From positions 6,341,501 to 6,405,500 of the forward strand of contig NZ_PEFF01000001.1 in assembly GCF_002754375.1 (NCBI RefSeq): DNA of 64,000 bases, read 5' to 3'. Within the stretch, counting starts at the first letter, position 1. Each line of letters starts with the position of its first letter. Below the pieces are notes generated by a model, which was given only the letters and a program-made list of their open reading frames with translations, did no database searches and was not told the DNA's origin. Both the position numbers and the translations under genes were made by a program. Shown here piece by piece: positions 19,144 through 33,061 of this stretch. The DNA is from Variovorax sp. 54. GTDB lineage: Bacteria; Pseudomonadota; Gammaproteobacteria; Burkholderiales; Burkholderiaceae_C.

Positions 19144-21576
19144 ATGAACACAAACTTCAGTCGCTTTCGCCTGCGTAGCGTTGCCGCGGTGGTGGCCAGC
19201 GCGCTGGCAGCCACGGCCGCCTGGGCCGTCGAGCCTTTCACGGTGCGCGATATCCGCGTCGAAGGCTTGCAACGCGTCGAGGCCGGCACGATCTTCGCGT
19301 CGCTGCCCCTGCGTGTGGGCGACACCTACAGCGACGATCGCGGCTCGGCCGCGATCCGTGCGTTGTTCGACCTGGGGTTGTTCAAGGACGTCCGCATCGA
19401 CGTGAACGGCAACGTGCTGGTGGTGATCGTGGAAGAGCGTCCCACCATCGCCGACGTCGACTTCGTCGGCGCCAAGGAATTCGACAAGGCGGCGCTGCAG
19501 AAGGCGCTGCGCGAAATCGGCCTGGCCGATGGCCGCCCGTACGACAAGGCACTGGCCGACCGCGCCGAGCAGGAGCTCAAGCGCCAGTACGTGAGCCGCA
19601 GCCTCTATAACGCGAACGTCGTGACCACCGTCACGCCCATCGAGCGCAACCGCGTGAACCTCACGTTCACCGTGACCGAAGGCGAGTCCGCCCGCATCAG
19701 CGAAGTGCACGTGGTCGGCAACAAGGCCTTCAGCGAATCGACGCTGTTGAGCCTCTTCGACCAGGACAGCGGCGGCTTCATGAGCTGGTACACCAAGTCG
19801 AACCAGTACTCGCGCGCCAAGCTCAACGCCGACCTTGAAACCCTGCGCTCGTACTACATCACGCGCGGCTACCTCGAGTTCCGCATCGATTCGACCCAGG
19901 TCGCCATTTCGCCGGACCGCAAGGACCTGACCGTCACGGTCAACATCACCGAAGGCGAGAAGTTCGTGGTGGCGGGCATCAAGCTCGACGGCAACTACCT
20001 CGGCCGCGACGATGAGTTCAAGTCGCTCATCACGATCAAGCCCGGCGAGCCGTACAACGGCGAGCAGGTCACCGAGACCACCAAGGCCTTCAGCGACTAC
20101 TTCGGCACCTTCGGCTACGCCTTCGCCCGTGTGCAGGCGCGCCCGGACATCGACCGCGTGAACAACCGCGTCACGCTGACGTTGCAGGCCGAGCCCGCGC
20201 GCCGCGTGTACGTGCGTCGCGTGTCGGTCGGTGGCAACAACAAGACCCGCGACGAAGTCATTCGCCGCGAGTTCCGCCAGTTCGAAGCCTCCTGGTACGA
20301 CGGCGACAAGATCAAGGTCTCGCGCGACCGCGTGGACCGCCTGGGCTTCTTCACCGAAGTGAACGTTGAAACGCAAGAAGTGCCCGGCTCGCCCGACCAG
20401 GTCGACCTGACCGTCAACGTGGCCGAAAAGCCCACCGGCACGCTGCAGCTGGGTGCCGGCTACTCGAGCGCGGAAAAGGTCGCACTGACCTTCGGCATCT
20501 CGCAAGAGAACGTGTTCGGCTCGGGCAACTTCCTGGGCGTGCAGGTCAACACCAGCAAGTACAACCGTACGCTGTCGCTGACCACCACCGATCCGTACTT
20601 CACGAAGGACGGCATCTCGCGCACCATCAGCGTCTACCACACGACGACGCGTCCGTACTCCACGAACGAGGACGGCGACTACAAGCTGGTGAACCAGGGC
20701 GCGTCGATCCGTTTCGGCGTGCCGTTCAGCGAACTCGACACCGTCTTCTTCGGCGTCGGCCTGGAGCGCTACGCGTTCGAACCGAACCGCTCGGCACTCG
20801 CCGGCATCACCACGCCGCAGTCGTACCTCAACTACTTCGACTGCAAGCGGGACGCGTCCGGCTGGTTCGTCACAGGCTGCGACCAGAAGAGCGTCTGGGG
20901 TGTGCCGCTGACCGTGGGCTGGGGCCGCGACAGCCGCGACAGCGCGCTGGTCCCGACCACTGGCCGCCTGCAGCGTGCCAACCTCGAGCTGGGCGTGGGT
21001 GGGGACATGAAGTACCTCAAGAGCAGCTACCAGTACCAGCAGTTCTTCGCGATCAACAAGCAGTACACCTTCGCCATCAACGGCGAGGTCGGCTACGCCA
21101 AGGCCTTCGGCGGCAAGACCTACCCGATCTTCAAGAATTTCTACGCCGGTGGCCTGGGTTCGATCCGCGGCTTCGAGCAGAACTCGCTGGGCCCGCGCGA
21201 CCAGCCACTGCTCGGCCAGACCGAAGGTGCGGCGCTGGGTGGTACCAAGAAAGCTATCTTCAACGCCGAACTGAGCACGCCGTTCCCCGGCGCCGGCAAC
21301 GACCGCACGCTGCGCTTGTACGGCTTCTTCGACGCCGGCAACGTGTTCGGCTCCCGTGCGCCCAACGTGACAGACGAGCAGTGGAAAGCCCAGAAGAAGC
21401 TGCGCGCCTCGGTCGGCCTCGGCATCAGCTGGATCTCGCCGCTGGGTCCGCTGCGCCTGGCCTACGCCTTCCCCATCAAGTCCCAGAAGGAAGTGCTGGA
21501 CGCCAACACCGGGCTCGTCCTGATCCCGAAGGATAGAATTCAGCGCCTCCAATTCCAGATCGGAACGTCTTTCTAA
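19144..21576 (+). CDS. bamA: Outer membrane protein assembly factor BamA
   Basis: Omp85 protein that inserts beta-barrels into the outer membrane. 810 residues from ATG 19144. A signal peptide ends at about AAWA-VEP (residues 1-28). Repeated POTRA domains occupy roughly 30-430, and the C-terminal barrel contains GSIRGFEQNSLGPR (the VRGF-type loop) and ends in the outer-membrane Phe signature IGTSF. The stop codon directly abuts the skp start. Confidence 0.97.
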   Translation: MNTNFSRFRLRSVAAVVASALAATAAWAVEPFTVRDIRVEGLQRVEAGTIFASLPLRVGDTYSDDRGSAAIRALFDLGLFKDVRIDVNGNVLVVIVEERPTIADVDFVGAKEFDKAALQKALREIGLADGRPYDKALADRAEQELKRQYVSRSLYNANVVTTVTPIERNRVNLTFTVTEGESARISEVHVVGNKAFSESTLLSLFDQDSGGFMSWYTKSNQYSRAKLNADLETLRSYYITRGYLEFRIDSTQVAISPDRKDLTVTVNITEGEKFVVAGIKLDGNYLGRDDEFKSLITIKPGEPYNGEQVTETTKAFSDYFGTFGYAFARVQARPDIDRVNNRVTLTLQAEPARRVYVRRVSVGGNNKTRDEVIRREFRQFEASWYDGDKIKVSRDRVDRLGFFTEVNVETQEVPGSPDQVDLTVNVAEKPTGTLQLGAGYSSAEKVALTFGISQENVFGSGNFLGVQVNTSKYNRTLSLTTTDPYFTKDGISRTISVYHTTTRPYSTNEDGDYKLVNQGASIRFGVPFSELDTVFFGVGLERYAFEPNRSALAGITTPQSYLNYFDCKRDASGWFVTGCDQKSVWGVPLTVGWGRDSRDSALVPTTGRLQRANLELGVGGDMKYLKSSYQYQQFFAINKQYTFAINGEVGYAKAFGGKTYPIFKNFYAGGLGSIRGFEQNSLGPRDQPLLGQTEGAALGGTKKAIFNAELSTPFPGAGNDRTLRLYGFFDAGNVFGSRAPNVTDEQWKAQKKLRASVGLGISWISPLGPLRLAYAFPIKSQKEVLDANTGLVLIPKDRIQRLQFQIGTSF

Positions 21577-22122
21577 ATGAAGCAATTGATTCGTGCCGCA
21601 GCCGGCGCGTTCCTGATTCCCGCTTTTGCCCTGGTGGCTGCGCCCGCGCAGGCCCAGGACAGCTTTCGCATCGGCTTCGTGAACCCCGACCGCGTGCTGC
21701 GTGAAGCGCAGCCGGCCAAGGCCGCGCAAGCCAAGCTCGAGGCCGAGTTCCTCAAGCGCGAGAAAGACCTGACCGTGCAGGGCGAAGCGCTGAAGACGGC
21801 CTCGGAAAAGTTCGAGCGCGAGGCACCGACCCTGTCGGAAAGCCAGCGCGTCTCGCGCCAGCGTTCGCTGGTCGACCAGGACCGCGATTTCCAGCGCAAG
21901 CGCCGAGAGTTTCAGGAAGACCTGAACGCGCGCAAGAACGAAGAGCTCCAGCAGGTCTATGAGCGCGCCAACCGCGTGGTCAAGCAGGTCGCCGAAACCG
22001 AAAAGTACGACGCCATCCTCCAGGAAGCGATCTACATCAACCCGAAGCACGACATCACCGACAAGGTGATCAAGGCGCTGAACGCGTCGGTCGGCTCCTC
22101 TGCGCCTGCGGCCGGCAAGTAA
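21577..22122 (+). CDS. skp: Periplasmic chaperone OmpH/Skp family
   Basis: Holds unfolded outer-membrane proteins on their way to BamA. 181 residues. The signal peptide [20 protein letters not shown]... ends at AQA. The mature N-terminus [19 protein letters not shown] is family-typical, and a long charged helical (coiled-coil) section follows. ATG 21577 touches the bamA stop; lpxD starts 14 bases after its own stop. Confidence 0.94.
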   Translation: MKQLIRAAAGAFLIPAFALVAAPAQAQDSFRIGFVNPDRVLREAQPAKAAQAKLEAEFLKREKDLTVQGEALKTASEKFEREAPTLSESQRVSRQRSLVDQDRDFQRKRREFQEDLNARKNEELQQVYERANRVVKQVAETEKYDAILQEAIYINPKHDITDKVIKALNASVGSSAPAAGK

Positions 22123-22136
22123 CGCCGCGAACCGGC

Positions 22137-23114
22137 GTGTCGCTGCAGCTCGGAGCCATCGTTGACGCCCTCGGGGGCGAGCTTCATGGAGATGCCACGC
22201 TGTCCATCGAGCGGCTCGCGCCGCTTCAGAATGCACAGCCCGATGCGCTCAGCTTCCTGAGCCATCCCAAATACCAGCAGGAACTGGCCGCCTCCAAGGC
22301 GGCCTGTGTCATCGTGTCGCCCGCCATGCGCGAGGCGGCCGCGGCGCGTGGTGCTTACATCGTCACGCCCGACCCGTACTACTACTTTGCGCGCCTGACG
22401 CAACTCTGGAAAGCGCACCACGCGCGCCCGGAGGCCGACCGCATCCATCCGTCCGCCGTGATCCATCCCGAAGCCCAGGTCGACGCCACCGCGCGTGTCG
22501 GCGCGCTGTGCGTGGTGGAGCGGGGCGCGCGCATCGGTGCGGGCACGGTGCTGAAGTCGCGCGTCACGGTCAGCGAAGACTGCACCATCGGCGAGCGCTG
22601 CCTGCTGCACCCCGGCGTGGTGATCGGGGCCGACGGCTTCGGCCTCGCGCCGCACCAGGGCGCGTGGGTCAAGATCGAGCAATTGGGTGCGGTGCGCATC
22701 GGCAACGACGTCGAGATCGGCGCCAACACCTGCATCGACCGCGGCGCGCTCGACGACACCGTCATCGAAGACGGCGTGAAGCTCGACAACCTGATCCAGA
22801 TCGGCCACAACGTGCGCGTCGGCAAGCACACCGCCATGGCGGGCTGCGTCGGCGTGGCGGGCAGCGCCACCATCGGCGCGAATTGCACCTTCGGCGGCGG
22901 CGCCATCGTGCTGGGTCACCTCACGGTGGCCGACGGCGTGCACGTGTCGGCGGCGACCGTGGTGACACGCTCCATCCGCAAGGCCGGCCAGTACACCGGC
23001 ATGTTTCCGATCGATGACAATGCGAACTGGGAAAAGAACGCGGCAACACTCAAGCAGTTGCACAGCCTGCGCGAACGACTGAAGGCGCTGGAAAAAGCCC
23101 CCTCGAACAAATGA
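22137..23114 (+). CDS. lpxD: UDP-3-O-(3-hydroxyacyl)glucosamine N-acyltransferase
   Basis: Third step of lipid A synthesis: N-acylation of UDP-3-O-acyl-glucosamine. 325 residues from GTG 22137. An N-terminal uridine-binding domain ([21 protein letters not shown]) is followed by a left-handed beta-helix of hexapeptide repeats ([25 protein letters not shown]...), with the catalytic His in [12 protein letters not shown]. Its last bases overlap the fabZ frame (ATGA at 23111). Confidence 0.96.
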   Translation: MSLQLGAIVDALGGELHGDATLSIERLAPLQNAQPDALSFLSHPKYQQELAASKAACVIVSPAMREAAAARGAYIVTPDPYYYFARLTQLWKAHHARPEADRIHPSAVIHPEAQVDATARVGALCVVERGARIGAGTVLKSRVTVSEDCTIGERCLLHPGVVIGADGFGLAPHQGAWVKIEQLGAVRIGNDVEIGANTCIDRGALDDTVIEDGVKLDNLIQIGHNVRVGKHTAMAGCVGVAGSATIGANCTFGGGAIVLGHLTVADGVHVSAATVVTRSIRKAGQYTGMFPIDDNANWEKNAATLKQLHSLRERLKALEKAPSNK

Positions 23115-23593
23115 AGACGATGCAGGAACAGAACACCATGACGGACACGACGCTCGATATCCACCAAATTCTCAAGTTGCTGCCGCATCGCTACCCGTTT
23201 CTCCTTGTGGACCGGGTGTTGAGCATGGAGAAGGGCAAGCGCATCACGGCACTCAAAAACGTGACGATCAACGAGCCCTTCTTCAACGGCCACTTCCCGC
23301 ACCGTCCGGTGATGCCGGGCGTGCTGATGCTCGAAGCCATGGCGCAGGCCGCTGCGTTGCTGTCGTTCCGTTCGCTGGACATCGTGCCCGACGACAACAC
23401 GGTTTACTACTTTGCGGCCATCGACGGCGCGCGCTTCAAGCGCCCCGTGGAGCCGGGCGATCAGCTCACGCTGGAAGTCGAGATCGAGCGCATGAAGGCC
23501 GGCATTTCGAAGTTCAAGGGCCGTGCGCTCGTGGGCAGCGAACTGGCGTGCGAAGCCACGCTGATGTGCGCCATGCGCCAGATCAACAGCTGA
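23111..23593 (+). CDS. fabZ: 3-hydroxyacyl-ACP dehydratase FabZ
   Basis: Dehydrates 3-hydroxyacyl-ACP in fatty acid elongation and competes with lipid A synthesis for 3-hydroxyacyl-ACP. The hot-dog fold shows [14 protein letters not shown], the catalytic [21 protein letters not shown] (His and Glu), and SKFKGRA. ATG 23111 overlaps lpxD; ATG 23138 ([10 protein letters not shown]), ten bases after AGGA, is an equally good start and would give 151 residues. Confidence 0.96.
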   Translation: MKTMQEQNTMTDTTLDIHQILKLLPHRYPFLLVDRVLSMEKGKRITALKNVTINEPFFNGHFPHRPVMPGVLMLEAMAQAAALLSFRSLDIVPDDNTVYYFAAIDGARFKRPVEPGDQLTLEVEIERMKAGISKFKGRALVGSELACEATLMCAMRQINS

Positions 23594-23618
23594 TCCGGCG
23601 CATCGTCTTCTGCAAGGC

Positions 23619-24406
23619 ATGACCCAGGTTCATTCGACCGCGATCGTCGATCCGAAGGCCCAGCTCGACGCCTCGGTGTCGGTCGGTCCCTACACCGTGA
23701 TCGGCCCGCACGTGCGGATCGGCGCAGGCACCACCATCGGCCCGCACTGCGTGATCGAAGGGCGCACCACCATCGGCCGCGGCAACAGGATCTTCCAGTT
23801 CTCGTCGCTCGGTGCAATTCCGCAAGACAAGAAGTACGCGGGCGAGCCGACCGAGCTGACCATCGGCGACCGCAACGTGATCCGCGAGTTCTGCACCTTC
23901 AACCTCGGCGTACCCGGGGCGGGGGCATCACGCGCGTGGGCAACGACAACTGGATCATGGCGTACACGCACATCGCGCACGACTGCCAGGTCGACAACCA
24001 CACCACGCTGTCCAACAACACCACGCTGGCAGGGCATGTGCACCTCGCCGACTGGGTCACCATCGGCGGCCTGACCGGTATCCACCAGTTCGTGTCGATC
24101 GGTGCGCACGCCATGGTCGGCTTCGCGAGCGCGGTGACGCAGGACGTGCCACCCTTCATGCTGGTCGACGGCAATCCGCTGGCGGTTCGCGGCTTCAACG
24201 TCGTGGGCCTGCGCCGGCGCGATTTCTCGGCGCAGCGGCTCGCGGCGGTCAAGCAGATGCACCGCTTGCTGTACCGGCAGGGCAAGACGTTCGAAGAGGC
24301 GCGCGCGGGCATTGCCGCGCTCACCGCGGAAATGCCCGAGGCCGCCGGCGATGTCGCGCTGATGGAGGCCTTCCTCGCCCATTCAACGCGCGGCATCGCG
24401 CGCTGA
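23619..24406 (+). pseudogene. lpxA: lpxA, UDP-N-acetylglucosamine O-acyltransferase, interrupted by a one-base frameshift
   Basis: LpxA catalyses the first step of lipid A synthesis. The first 103 or so codons read as a normal LpxA beta-helix up to [12 protein letters not shown]. The frame then breaks in the G5 run at 23921-23925, and the rest ([22 protein letters not shown]... to STRGIAR) continues in the frame two bases over. One extra G would restore [15 protein letters not shown]. The catalytic His (HIAHD) lies after the break. LpxA is normally essential and every neighbour is intact, so a homopolymer sequencing error is more likely than a real null allele. The broken frame would stop at 24074. 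Confidence 0.88.
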
Positions 24407-24407
24407 C

Positions 24408-25565
24408 ATGGGCGCGATGAGCACGAACGAACAGCGCCGCTTCGCGCTGGTCGCGGGCGAAGCGTCCGGCGATCTGCTGGCGGGCCTGCTGCTCGATGGC
24501 CTCGAAGCCCGCTGGCCTGCGCTGCAGACCGCCGGCATCGGCGGTCCACGCATGCTGGCCCACGGTTTCCAGAGTTGGTGGCCGCAGGAAAAGCTGGCGG
24601 TGCGCGGCTACATCGAAGTCTTGCGGCACTACGCCGAAATCGCCGGTATCCGCCGCCAGCTCAAGGCCCGGCTGCTGCGCGAGCGCCCCGAGCTGTTCAT
24701 CGGCGTGGATGCGCCCGATTTCAACCTCGATCTCGAAGCCGGCCTGCGCCGCGAGGGCATCAAGACGGTTCATTTCGTCTGCCCCTCGATCTGGGCCTGG
24801 CGCGCCGACCGCATCGACAAGATCCGGGCCGCGGCCGACCACGTGCTGTGCATCTTCCCGTTCGAGCCCGAGCTGCTCGAAAAGCAGGGGGTCGCCGCGA
24901 GCTACGTGGGCCATCCGGTTGCCGACGTGATCCCGATGACGCCCGACCGCGCGGCTGCCCGTGCTGCGCTGGGGCTGGACCCCGAGGCGCAGGTCGTCGC
25001 GCTGCTGCCCGGCAGCCGCCGCTCCGAAATCCGTTACCTCGCAGCCCGTTTCTTCGCCGCTGCGGCGCTGATGTTGAAGGCGAAGCCGAAGCTGCAGCTC
25101 ATTGCACCGATCCTGCCGGGGCTGCGCGCCGAGGTCGAAGGTCTGCTGCAGGCTGCCGGCATGGCGGGGCAGGTGACGCTGCTCCATGGCCAGTCGCACG
25201 CCGCGCTTGCCGCCTGCGACGTCACGCTGATCGCCAGCGGCACGGCCACGCTCGAGGCCGCGCTGTTCAAGCGGCCGATGGTCATTGCGTACAACATGAA
25301 TGGCCTCTCGTGGCGCCTGATGCAGCGCAAGCAGCTGCAACCCTGGGTCGGACTGCCGAACATCCTGTGCCGCGAGTTCGTGGTGCCCGAACTGCTGCAG
25401 GAAGCCGCCTCGCCCGAGGCGTTGGCACAGGCCACGCTCGAATGGCTCGACGCGCCCGCGAAGACGCAGGCGCTGCAACAAAGATTTTCAGCGCTGCATG
25501 TGCAATTGCAGCGCGACACGCCCACACTCTGCGCCGATGCGATCCAGAAAGTTCTTGAAGGCTGA
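24408..25565 (+). CDS. lpxB: Lipid-A-disaccharide synthase
   Basis: GT19 enzyme condensing lipid X with UDP-diacylglucosamine. 385 residues. The N-terminus [21 protein letters not shown] and the conserved VGHPVAD and [10 protein letters not shown] segments are present, with the nucleotide region [24 protein letters not shown] 24408 follows the lpxA stop by one base; ATG 24417 (MSTNEQRR) is an alternative. The 3' end overlaps rnhB. Confidence 0.96.
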   Translation: MGAMSTNEQRRFALVAGEASGDLLAGLLLDGLEARWPALQTAGIGGPRMLAHGFQSWWPQEKLAVRGYIEVLRHYAEIAGIRRQLKARLLRERPELFIGVDAPDFNLDLEAGLRREGIKTVHFVCPSIWAWRADRIDKIRAAADHVLCIFPFEPELLEKQGVAASYVGHPVADVIPMTPDRAAARAALGLDPEAQVVALLPGSRRSEIRYLAARFFAAAALMLKAKPKLQLIAPILPGLRAEVEGLLQAAGMAGQVTLLHGQSHAALAACDVTLIASGTATLEAALFKRPMVIAYNMNGLSWRLMQRKQLQPWVGLPNILCREFVVPELLQEAASPEALAQATLEWLDAPAKTQALQQRFSALHVQLQRDTPTLCADAIQKVLEG

Positions 25566-26268
25566 ACAGGTCCCGCTCGTGTGGGACGCGCCCGGCCTGA
25601 TGGCGGGCGTGGACGAAGCCGGACGCGGACCCCTGGCCGGCCCCGTGGTGGCCGCGGCCGTGATCCTGGACGATCTGCGCCCGATCCGCGGCCTGGCCGA
25701 CTCCAAGACGCTCACGGCGCTGCAGCGCGAACGCCTGCACGACCAGATCCTCGCCAAGGCGCTGTGCTGTTCCATTGCCCAGGCCTCGGTCGAGGAGATC
25801 GACAGCCTCAACATCCTGCAGGCCACCATGCTCGCGATGCGTCGCGCGGTCGAGGGCCTGCGGCTCAAGCCGGTCAAGGTGCTGGTGGACGGCAATCGGC
25901 TGCCCCGGCTCGATGTGCTGGCCGAGGCCATCGTCAAGGGCGATGCGCGGGTCAAGGCGATTTCGGCTGCGTCCATCCTGGCCAAGGTGCACCGCGACCG
26001 GCTCTGCACGCAGCTGCACGACGAATTTCCGAACTATGGCTTTGCCGGCCACAAGGGCTACGGCACGCGCGAGCACCTCGAGGCGCTTCGGCGCCACGGC
26101 GCCTGCGTGCACCACCGCCGGTCGTTCAGCCCGGTGGCGGCGGCGCTGGCGCGCACGGCTGCGGCCACCTCAGGCGCCACCGTTGTGACCGGCGAGGTGC
26201 CTGCGACCCTCGTGATCGGCACCGCCGAGAACCACGGCGCACGCCTCGGTCCGCGCGCCGCACCCTGA
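25537..26268 (+). CDS. rnhB: Ribonuclease HII
   Basis: Cuts RNA in RNA:DNA hybrids, especially single misincorporated ribonucleotides. The catalytic motif is [14 protein letters not shown] (Asp-Glu), with further acidic residues in VLVDGNRLP and the [14 protein letters not shown] segment. The start is not fixed: ATG 25537 gives 243 residues and overlaps lpxB by 29 bases; ATG 25498 would overlap more. The tail after [11 protein letters not shown] is longer than usual by about 35 Ala/Thr-rich residues. Confidence 0.94.
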   Translation: MRSRKFLKAEQVPLVWDAPGLMAGVDEAGRGPLAGPVVAAAVILDDLRPIRGLADSKTLTALQRERLHDQILAKALCCSIAQASVEEIDSLNILQATMLAMRRAVEGLRLKPVKVLVDGNRLPRLDVLAEAIVKGDARVKAISAASILAKVHRDRLCTQLHDEFPNYGFAGHKGYGTREHLEALRRHGACVHHRRSFSPVAAALARTAAATSGATVVTGEVPATLVIGTAENHGARLGPRAAP

Positions 26269-26275
26269 GCCCGCC

Positions 26276-27061
26276 ATGACCACCGACACCGGCCCGAGCC
26301 ACATCAGCTCGCGTGACAACCCTTTGCTCAAGGACCTGCGAAAGCTCGCGCAGGACCCGGGCGCCTATCGCAAGCTGGGCCGCCTCTGGCTGGAGGGCGA
26401 TCACCTGTGCCGCGCGGCGCTGGCCCGTGGCGTGAAGCCGGCGGTGGCGGTGTTCTCGGAGGCATTCTGGCCTTCGGCGCCCACCGAATGGGCGCAAAGC
26501 GCTATCAAAACGGTAGTGGTTGCCGACGATCTGTTGCGTGCGGTCAGCGGCCTGGAGTCGCCGGCACCGATGGGTTTCGTGCTCGATTTGCCGGCGCGGC
26601 CCGAAATCCTGCCCGACGCGCCGACCGTGGTGCTCGACCGCCTGCAGGACGCCGGCAACGCCGGTTCCATCCTGCGCAGCGCGGCGGCTTTCGGCTTCAC
26701 CCAGGTGATCGCGCTCAAGGGCACGGCCGCGCTGTGGGCGCCGAAGGTGCTGCGTGCCGGCATGGGAGCGCACTTTGGCCTGAGGCTGGTCGAAGGCGTG
26801 GACATCGATGCCCTCGACGTACTCCGGGTGCCGCTGGTGGCCACCAGTTCGCACCGCGGTGAATGGCTGCACAAGGCCGAATTGCCGCATCCCTGCGCCT
26901 GGCTGATGGGCCACGAAGGGCAGGGCGTCTCGGCCGCGCTGGAGGCTCGGGCCAGCCACCACATCCGCATCGCGCAGCCGGGTGGCGAGGAGTCGCTCAA
27001 CGTGGCGGCGGCCGCCGCCATCTGCCTGCACGCAAGCGGCGCGGCCCGACAGGCCAAATAA
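26276..27061 (+). CDS. TrmH/SpoU-family RNA 2'-O-methyltransferase
   Basis: 261-residue SPOUT methyltransferase. The N-terminal substrate-binding part ([23 protein letters not shown]) is followed by the three knot motifs: [26 protein letters not shown] and [20 protein letters not shown]. It methylates rRNA or tRNA ribose using SAM. It resembles the RlmB/TsnR branch, but the exact target cannot be read from sequence. It starts 8 bases after rnhB and is the last gene of the block. Confidence 0.9.
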   Translation: MTTDTGPSHISSRDNPLLKDLRKLAQDPGAYRKLGRLWLEGDHLCRAALARGVKPAVAVFSEAFWPSAPTEWAQSAIKTVVVADDLLRAVSGLESPAPMGFVLDLPARPEILPDAPTVVLDRLQDAGNAGSILRSAAAFGFTQVIALKGTAALWAPKVLRAGMGAHFGLRLVEGVDIDALDVLRVPLVATSSHRGEWLHKAELPHPCAWLMGHEGQGVSAALEARASHHIRIAQPGGEESLNVAAAAAICLHASGAARQAK

Positions 27062-27077
27062 CACACCCAGTCCGAGC

Positions 27078-27203
27078 TACAATCGGGGGCTTACTCGCAA
27101 ATCAGCGTCGCCCGGCCGCCTTCAACGCCAAAATCCCCTTAAGCAGCAGTCCGCAGGCAACGCGCCTGGGGCTCCGGGCGACCGTAACCATCCGGAGAAC
27201 CCA
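27078..27203 (+). promoter_or_regulatory. carA promoter -10 and structured leader
   Basis: TACAAT at 27078-27083 looks like a -10. The leader of about 115 nt that follows has a perfect 9-bp long-range pair, GTCGCCCGG (27107-27115) with CCGGGCGAC (27174-27182). It encloses a smaller CAGGC/GCCTG hairpin, and GGAG sits just before the GTG. No terminator U-run is seen, so any control would be on translation start. Regulatory function is inferred. Confidence 0.4.
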
Positions 27204-28380
27204 GTGCTTTTGTCTCTCAAGGGAAGTTTCCCGCCCGCCATCCTGGCGCTCGCAGACGGCACGGTCTTTCTCGGCAACTCGATCGGAGCCGCCGGCTCCA
27301 CGACCGGTGAAGTGGTGTTCAACACCGCGATGACCGGTTACCAGGAAATCCTCACCGACCCCAGCTACTGCCAGCAGATCGTCACCCTGACGTATCCGCA
27401 CATCGGCAACTACGGCGTCAACGGCGAGGACATCGAAGCCGACAAGATCCATGCCGCGGGCCTGATCATCAAGGACCTGCCCCTCGTCGCGTCCAACTTC
27501 CGCAAGACCGCCACGCTGACCGAGTACCTCGTGTCCGGCAATACGGTGGCCATCGCGAACATCGATACCCGCAAGCTCACGCGCCATCTGCGCACCCACG
27601 GCGCGCAGAACGGCTGCATCCTGGGCCTGGCCGCGGGCGAGACCGTGACGCAGGCGCTGGTCGACAAGGCCATCGCCGCCGCCAAGGCCGCGCCGAGCAT
27701 GGCCGGCCTCGACCTCGCCAAGGTGGTGTCGGTCAAGCAGACCTACGAATGGACCGAAACCGAGTGGAAGCTCGGTGCGGGCTACGGCGTGCAGATCACG
27801 CCCAAGTTCCACGTCGTCGCTTTCGACTACGGCGTCAAGAAGAACATCCTGCGCATGATCGCGCAGCGCGGTGCGCGCATCACCGTGGTGCCGGCGCAGA
27901 CGCCCGCAGCCGACGTGCTCAAGCTCAAACCCGATGGCATCTTCCTGGCCAACGGCCCCGGCGACCCGGAGCCTTGCGACTACGCCATCAGCGCCGTCAA
28001 GGAACTGATCGAAACGGGCATTCCCACGTTCGGCATCTGCCTGGGTCACCAGATCATGGCGCTCGCCTCGGGCGCCAAGACCTTCAAGATGAAATTCGGC
28101 CACCACGGCGCGAACCATCCGGTGAAGGACCTCGACAACGGCCGCGTGAGCATCACCAGCCAGAACCACGGCTTCGCGGTCGACGCGAAGTCGCTGCCGG
28201 CCCACCTGCGCCCCACCCACATCAGCCTGTTCGACAACACGCTGCAGGGCCTTGCGCGCACCGACAAGCCCGCGTTCTGCTTCCAGGGCCACCCGGAAGC
28301 CTCGCCGGGCCCGCATGACATCGGCTATTTGTTCGATCGCTTCACGGCACTCATGGAAAAGCACAAGACGGAGAACAAGA

Positions 28381-28388
<8 letters not shown>
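27204..28388 (+). CDS. carA: Carbamoyl-phosphate synthase small subunit (glutaminase)
   Basis: Supplies ammonia from glutamine to CarB for arginine and pyrimidine synthesis. 394 residues from GTG 27204, with GGAG six bases upstream. The CarA N-domain opens with [17 protein letters not shown] and includes [20 protein letters not shown]. The class I amidotransferase domain carries the nucleophile Cys in FGICLGHQI and His/Glu in [11 protein letters not shown]. The stop overlaps the carB start by 8 bases. Confidence 0.97.
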
Positions 28389-31629
<3,241 letters not shown>

Positions 31630-31644
31630 TTGGGCACCGCCATC

Positions 31645-32514
31645 ATGGAAACGCAGCTGGTCGAACTGGGCCTGACGGACTGGAACGCGGCCACGCCCAA
31701 CGAGGCGTGGATCGCGCAGCTGGAAGCCGGCAAGGTGCTGTACTTCCCGCGGCTGGGCTTCGAGCTGCAGCCTGAAGAGCGCAGCCTGCTGACGCCCAGC
31801 CTGCTGTCGCCCGACGTGCGCAACATCAGCCTCGACGCCCACGGCAAGCTCAAGGGCGCCGTGGGTGACGAGGCGGTGCAGCGTGCCACGGCGGCGATGG
31901 TGAAGCGCTTCCGTACGCAAGCGCAGCAGCTCATCCACGGGCTGCTGCCGCACTACACGCCGGCCCTGCGCCTGGCGCCGACCAGCTACCGGCCGGCCCA
32001 GGTGGAGACGCGCGTGCAGTCGTGGCGCGCCGACGACCGGCGCCTGCACGTCGATGCATTTCCGTCGCGGCCCAACTACGGCGAGCGCATCCTGCGCGTG
32101 TTCACCAACGTCAATCCCGACGGCGCACCGCGTGTGTGGCGCGTGGGCGAGCCTTTCGAAGACATCGCCAAGCGCTTCCTGCCGCGGGCCAAGCCCTATG
32201 CGCGCTGGCAGGCCAAGCTGCTGCAGGCGCTGCACGTCACCAAGTCGTTCCGCAGCGAGTACGACCACCTGATGCTGCAGCTGCACGACGGCATGAAGTC
32301 GGACATGGCGTACCAGGAAAATTCACCGCAGGAAGCCGCCAAGTTCCCGCCGGGTTCGGTGTGGGTGTGCTTCTCGGACCAGACCTCGCACGCCGTGATG
32401 GCGGGCCAGTACATGCTCGAGCAGACCCTTCATCTGGCCGCATCGAAGCAATACAATCCAGATTCGAGCCCGCTCGCCATCCTGAGCCGGCTGACCGGAC
32501 GCAATCTCGTCTGA
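31645..32514 (+). CDS. kdoO: Kdo hydroxylase family protein (KdoO-like, Fe(II)/2-oxoglutarate dioxygenase)
   Basis: 289 residues matching the Kdo 3-hydroxylase family known from Burkholderia and Yersinia. That enzyme turns the outer Kdo of the LPS inner core into Ko (D-glycero-D-talo-octulosonic acid). [12 protein letters not shown] has the H-x-D iron ligand pair, and the distal His/Arg are likely in the [23 protein letters not shown] segment. I chose ATG 31645; TTG 31630 is possible. It follows carB by 15 bases and is read with it up to the terminator at 32531. Ko in the LPS is predicted, not shown. Confidence 0.82.
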   Translation: METQLVELGLTDWNAATPNEAWIAQLEAGKVLYFPRLGFELQPEERSLLTPSLLSPDVRNISLDAHGKLKGAVGDEAVQRATAAMVKRFRTQAQQLIHGLLPHYTPALRLAPTSYRPAQVETRVQSWRADDRRLHVDAFPSRPNYGERILRVFTNVNPDGAPRVWRVGEPFEDIAKRFLPRAKPYARWQAKLLQALHVTKSFRSEYDHLMLQLHDGMKSDMAYQENSPQEAAKFPPGSVWVCFSDQTSHAVMAGQYMLEQTLHLAASKQYNPDSSPLAILSRLTGRNLV

Positions 32515-32530
32515 TCTGTCCCCCAATCGA

Positions 32531-32560
32531 CCGCCGAACGGCATCGTTCGGCGGTTTCGC
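32531..32560 (+). terminator. Terminator between kdoO and greA
   Basis: A perfect 10-bp stem CCGCCGAACG/CGTTCGGCGG with loop GCAT, followed by TTTCGCTTT. It ends 20 bases before greA, so greA needs read-through or a promoter inside kdoO. Confidence 0.7.
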
Positions 32561-32579
32561 TTTATGGAGAACCAACAAC

Positions 32580-33056
32580 ATGGCCACCATTCCCATCACC
32601 AAGCGCGGCGCTGAAAAACTGCGCGCCGAACTGCACCAGCTCAAGACGGTCGACCGTCCCTGGGTCATCAACGCCATTTCCGAGGCGCGCGCGCAGGGCG
32701 ACCTGAGCGAAAACGCCGAGTACGAAGTCGCCAAGGACCGCCAGGGCTTCATCGAAGGCCGCATCCAGGAAGTCGAAGGCAAGCTCTCCGCCGCCCAGAT
32801 CATCGACCCGAGCGAGCTCGACGCCGGCGGCAAGGTGGTGTTCGGCTCGACCGTCGAACTCGAAGAAGAAGAGTCGGGCGAAGCCGTCAGGTACCAGATC
32901 GTGGGCGAAGACGAAGCCGATCTGAAGCTCGGCCTGATCAACATTTCCAGCCCGATCGCGCGCGCGCTCATCGGCAAGGAAGAGGGCGACACGGCCGAAG
33001 TGCAGGCGCCGGGCGGCCTCAAGCGCTACGAGATCGTGGCGGTCAGCTACCTCTGA
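32580..33056 (+). CDS. greA: Transcription elongation factor GreA
   Basis: 158 residues. It rescues backtracked RNA polymerase by stimulating transcript cleavage. The N-terminal coiled coil starts [15 protein letters not shown] and contains the acidic tip motif [10 protein letters not shown] (Asp and Glu); the C-terminal FKBP-like domain includes [24 protein letters not shown] precedes ATG 32580. The DUF4149 gene starts five bases after its stop. Confidence 0.98.
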   Translation: MATIPITKRGAEKLRAELHQLKTVDRPWVINAISEARAQGDLSENAEYEVAKDRQGFIEGRIQEVEGKLSAAQIIDPSELDAGGKVVFGSTVELEEEESGEAVRYQIVGEDEADLKLGLINISSPIARALIGKEEGDTAEVQAPGGLKRYEIVAVSYL

Positions 33057-33061
33057 ACCGG

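Noticed and set aside
19138..22236. A 1032-codon frame antisense to bamA-skp
   Set aside because: Shadow frame caused by high GC at third positions; no motif or start signal.
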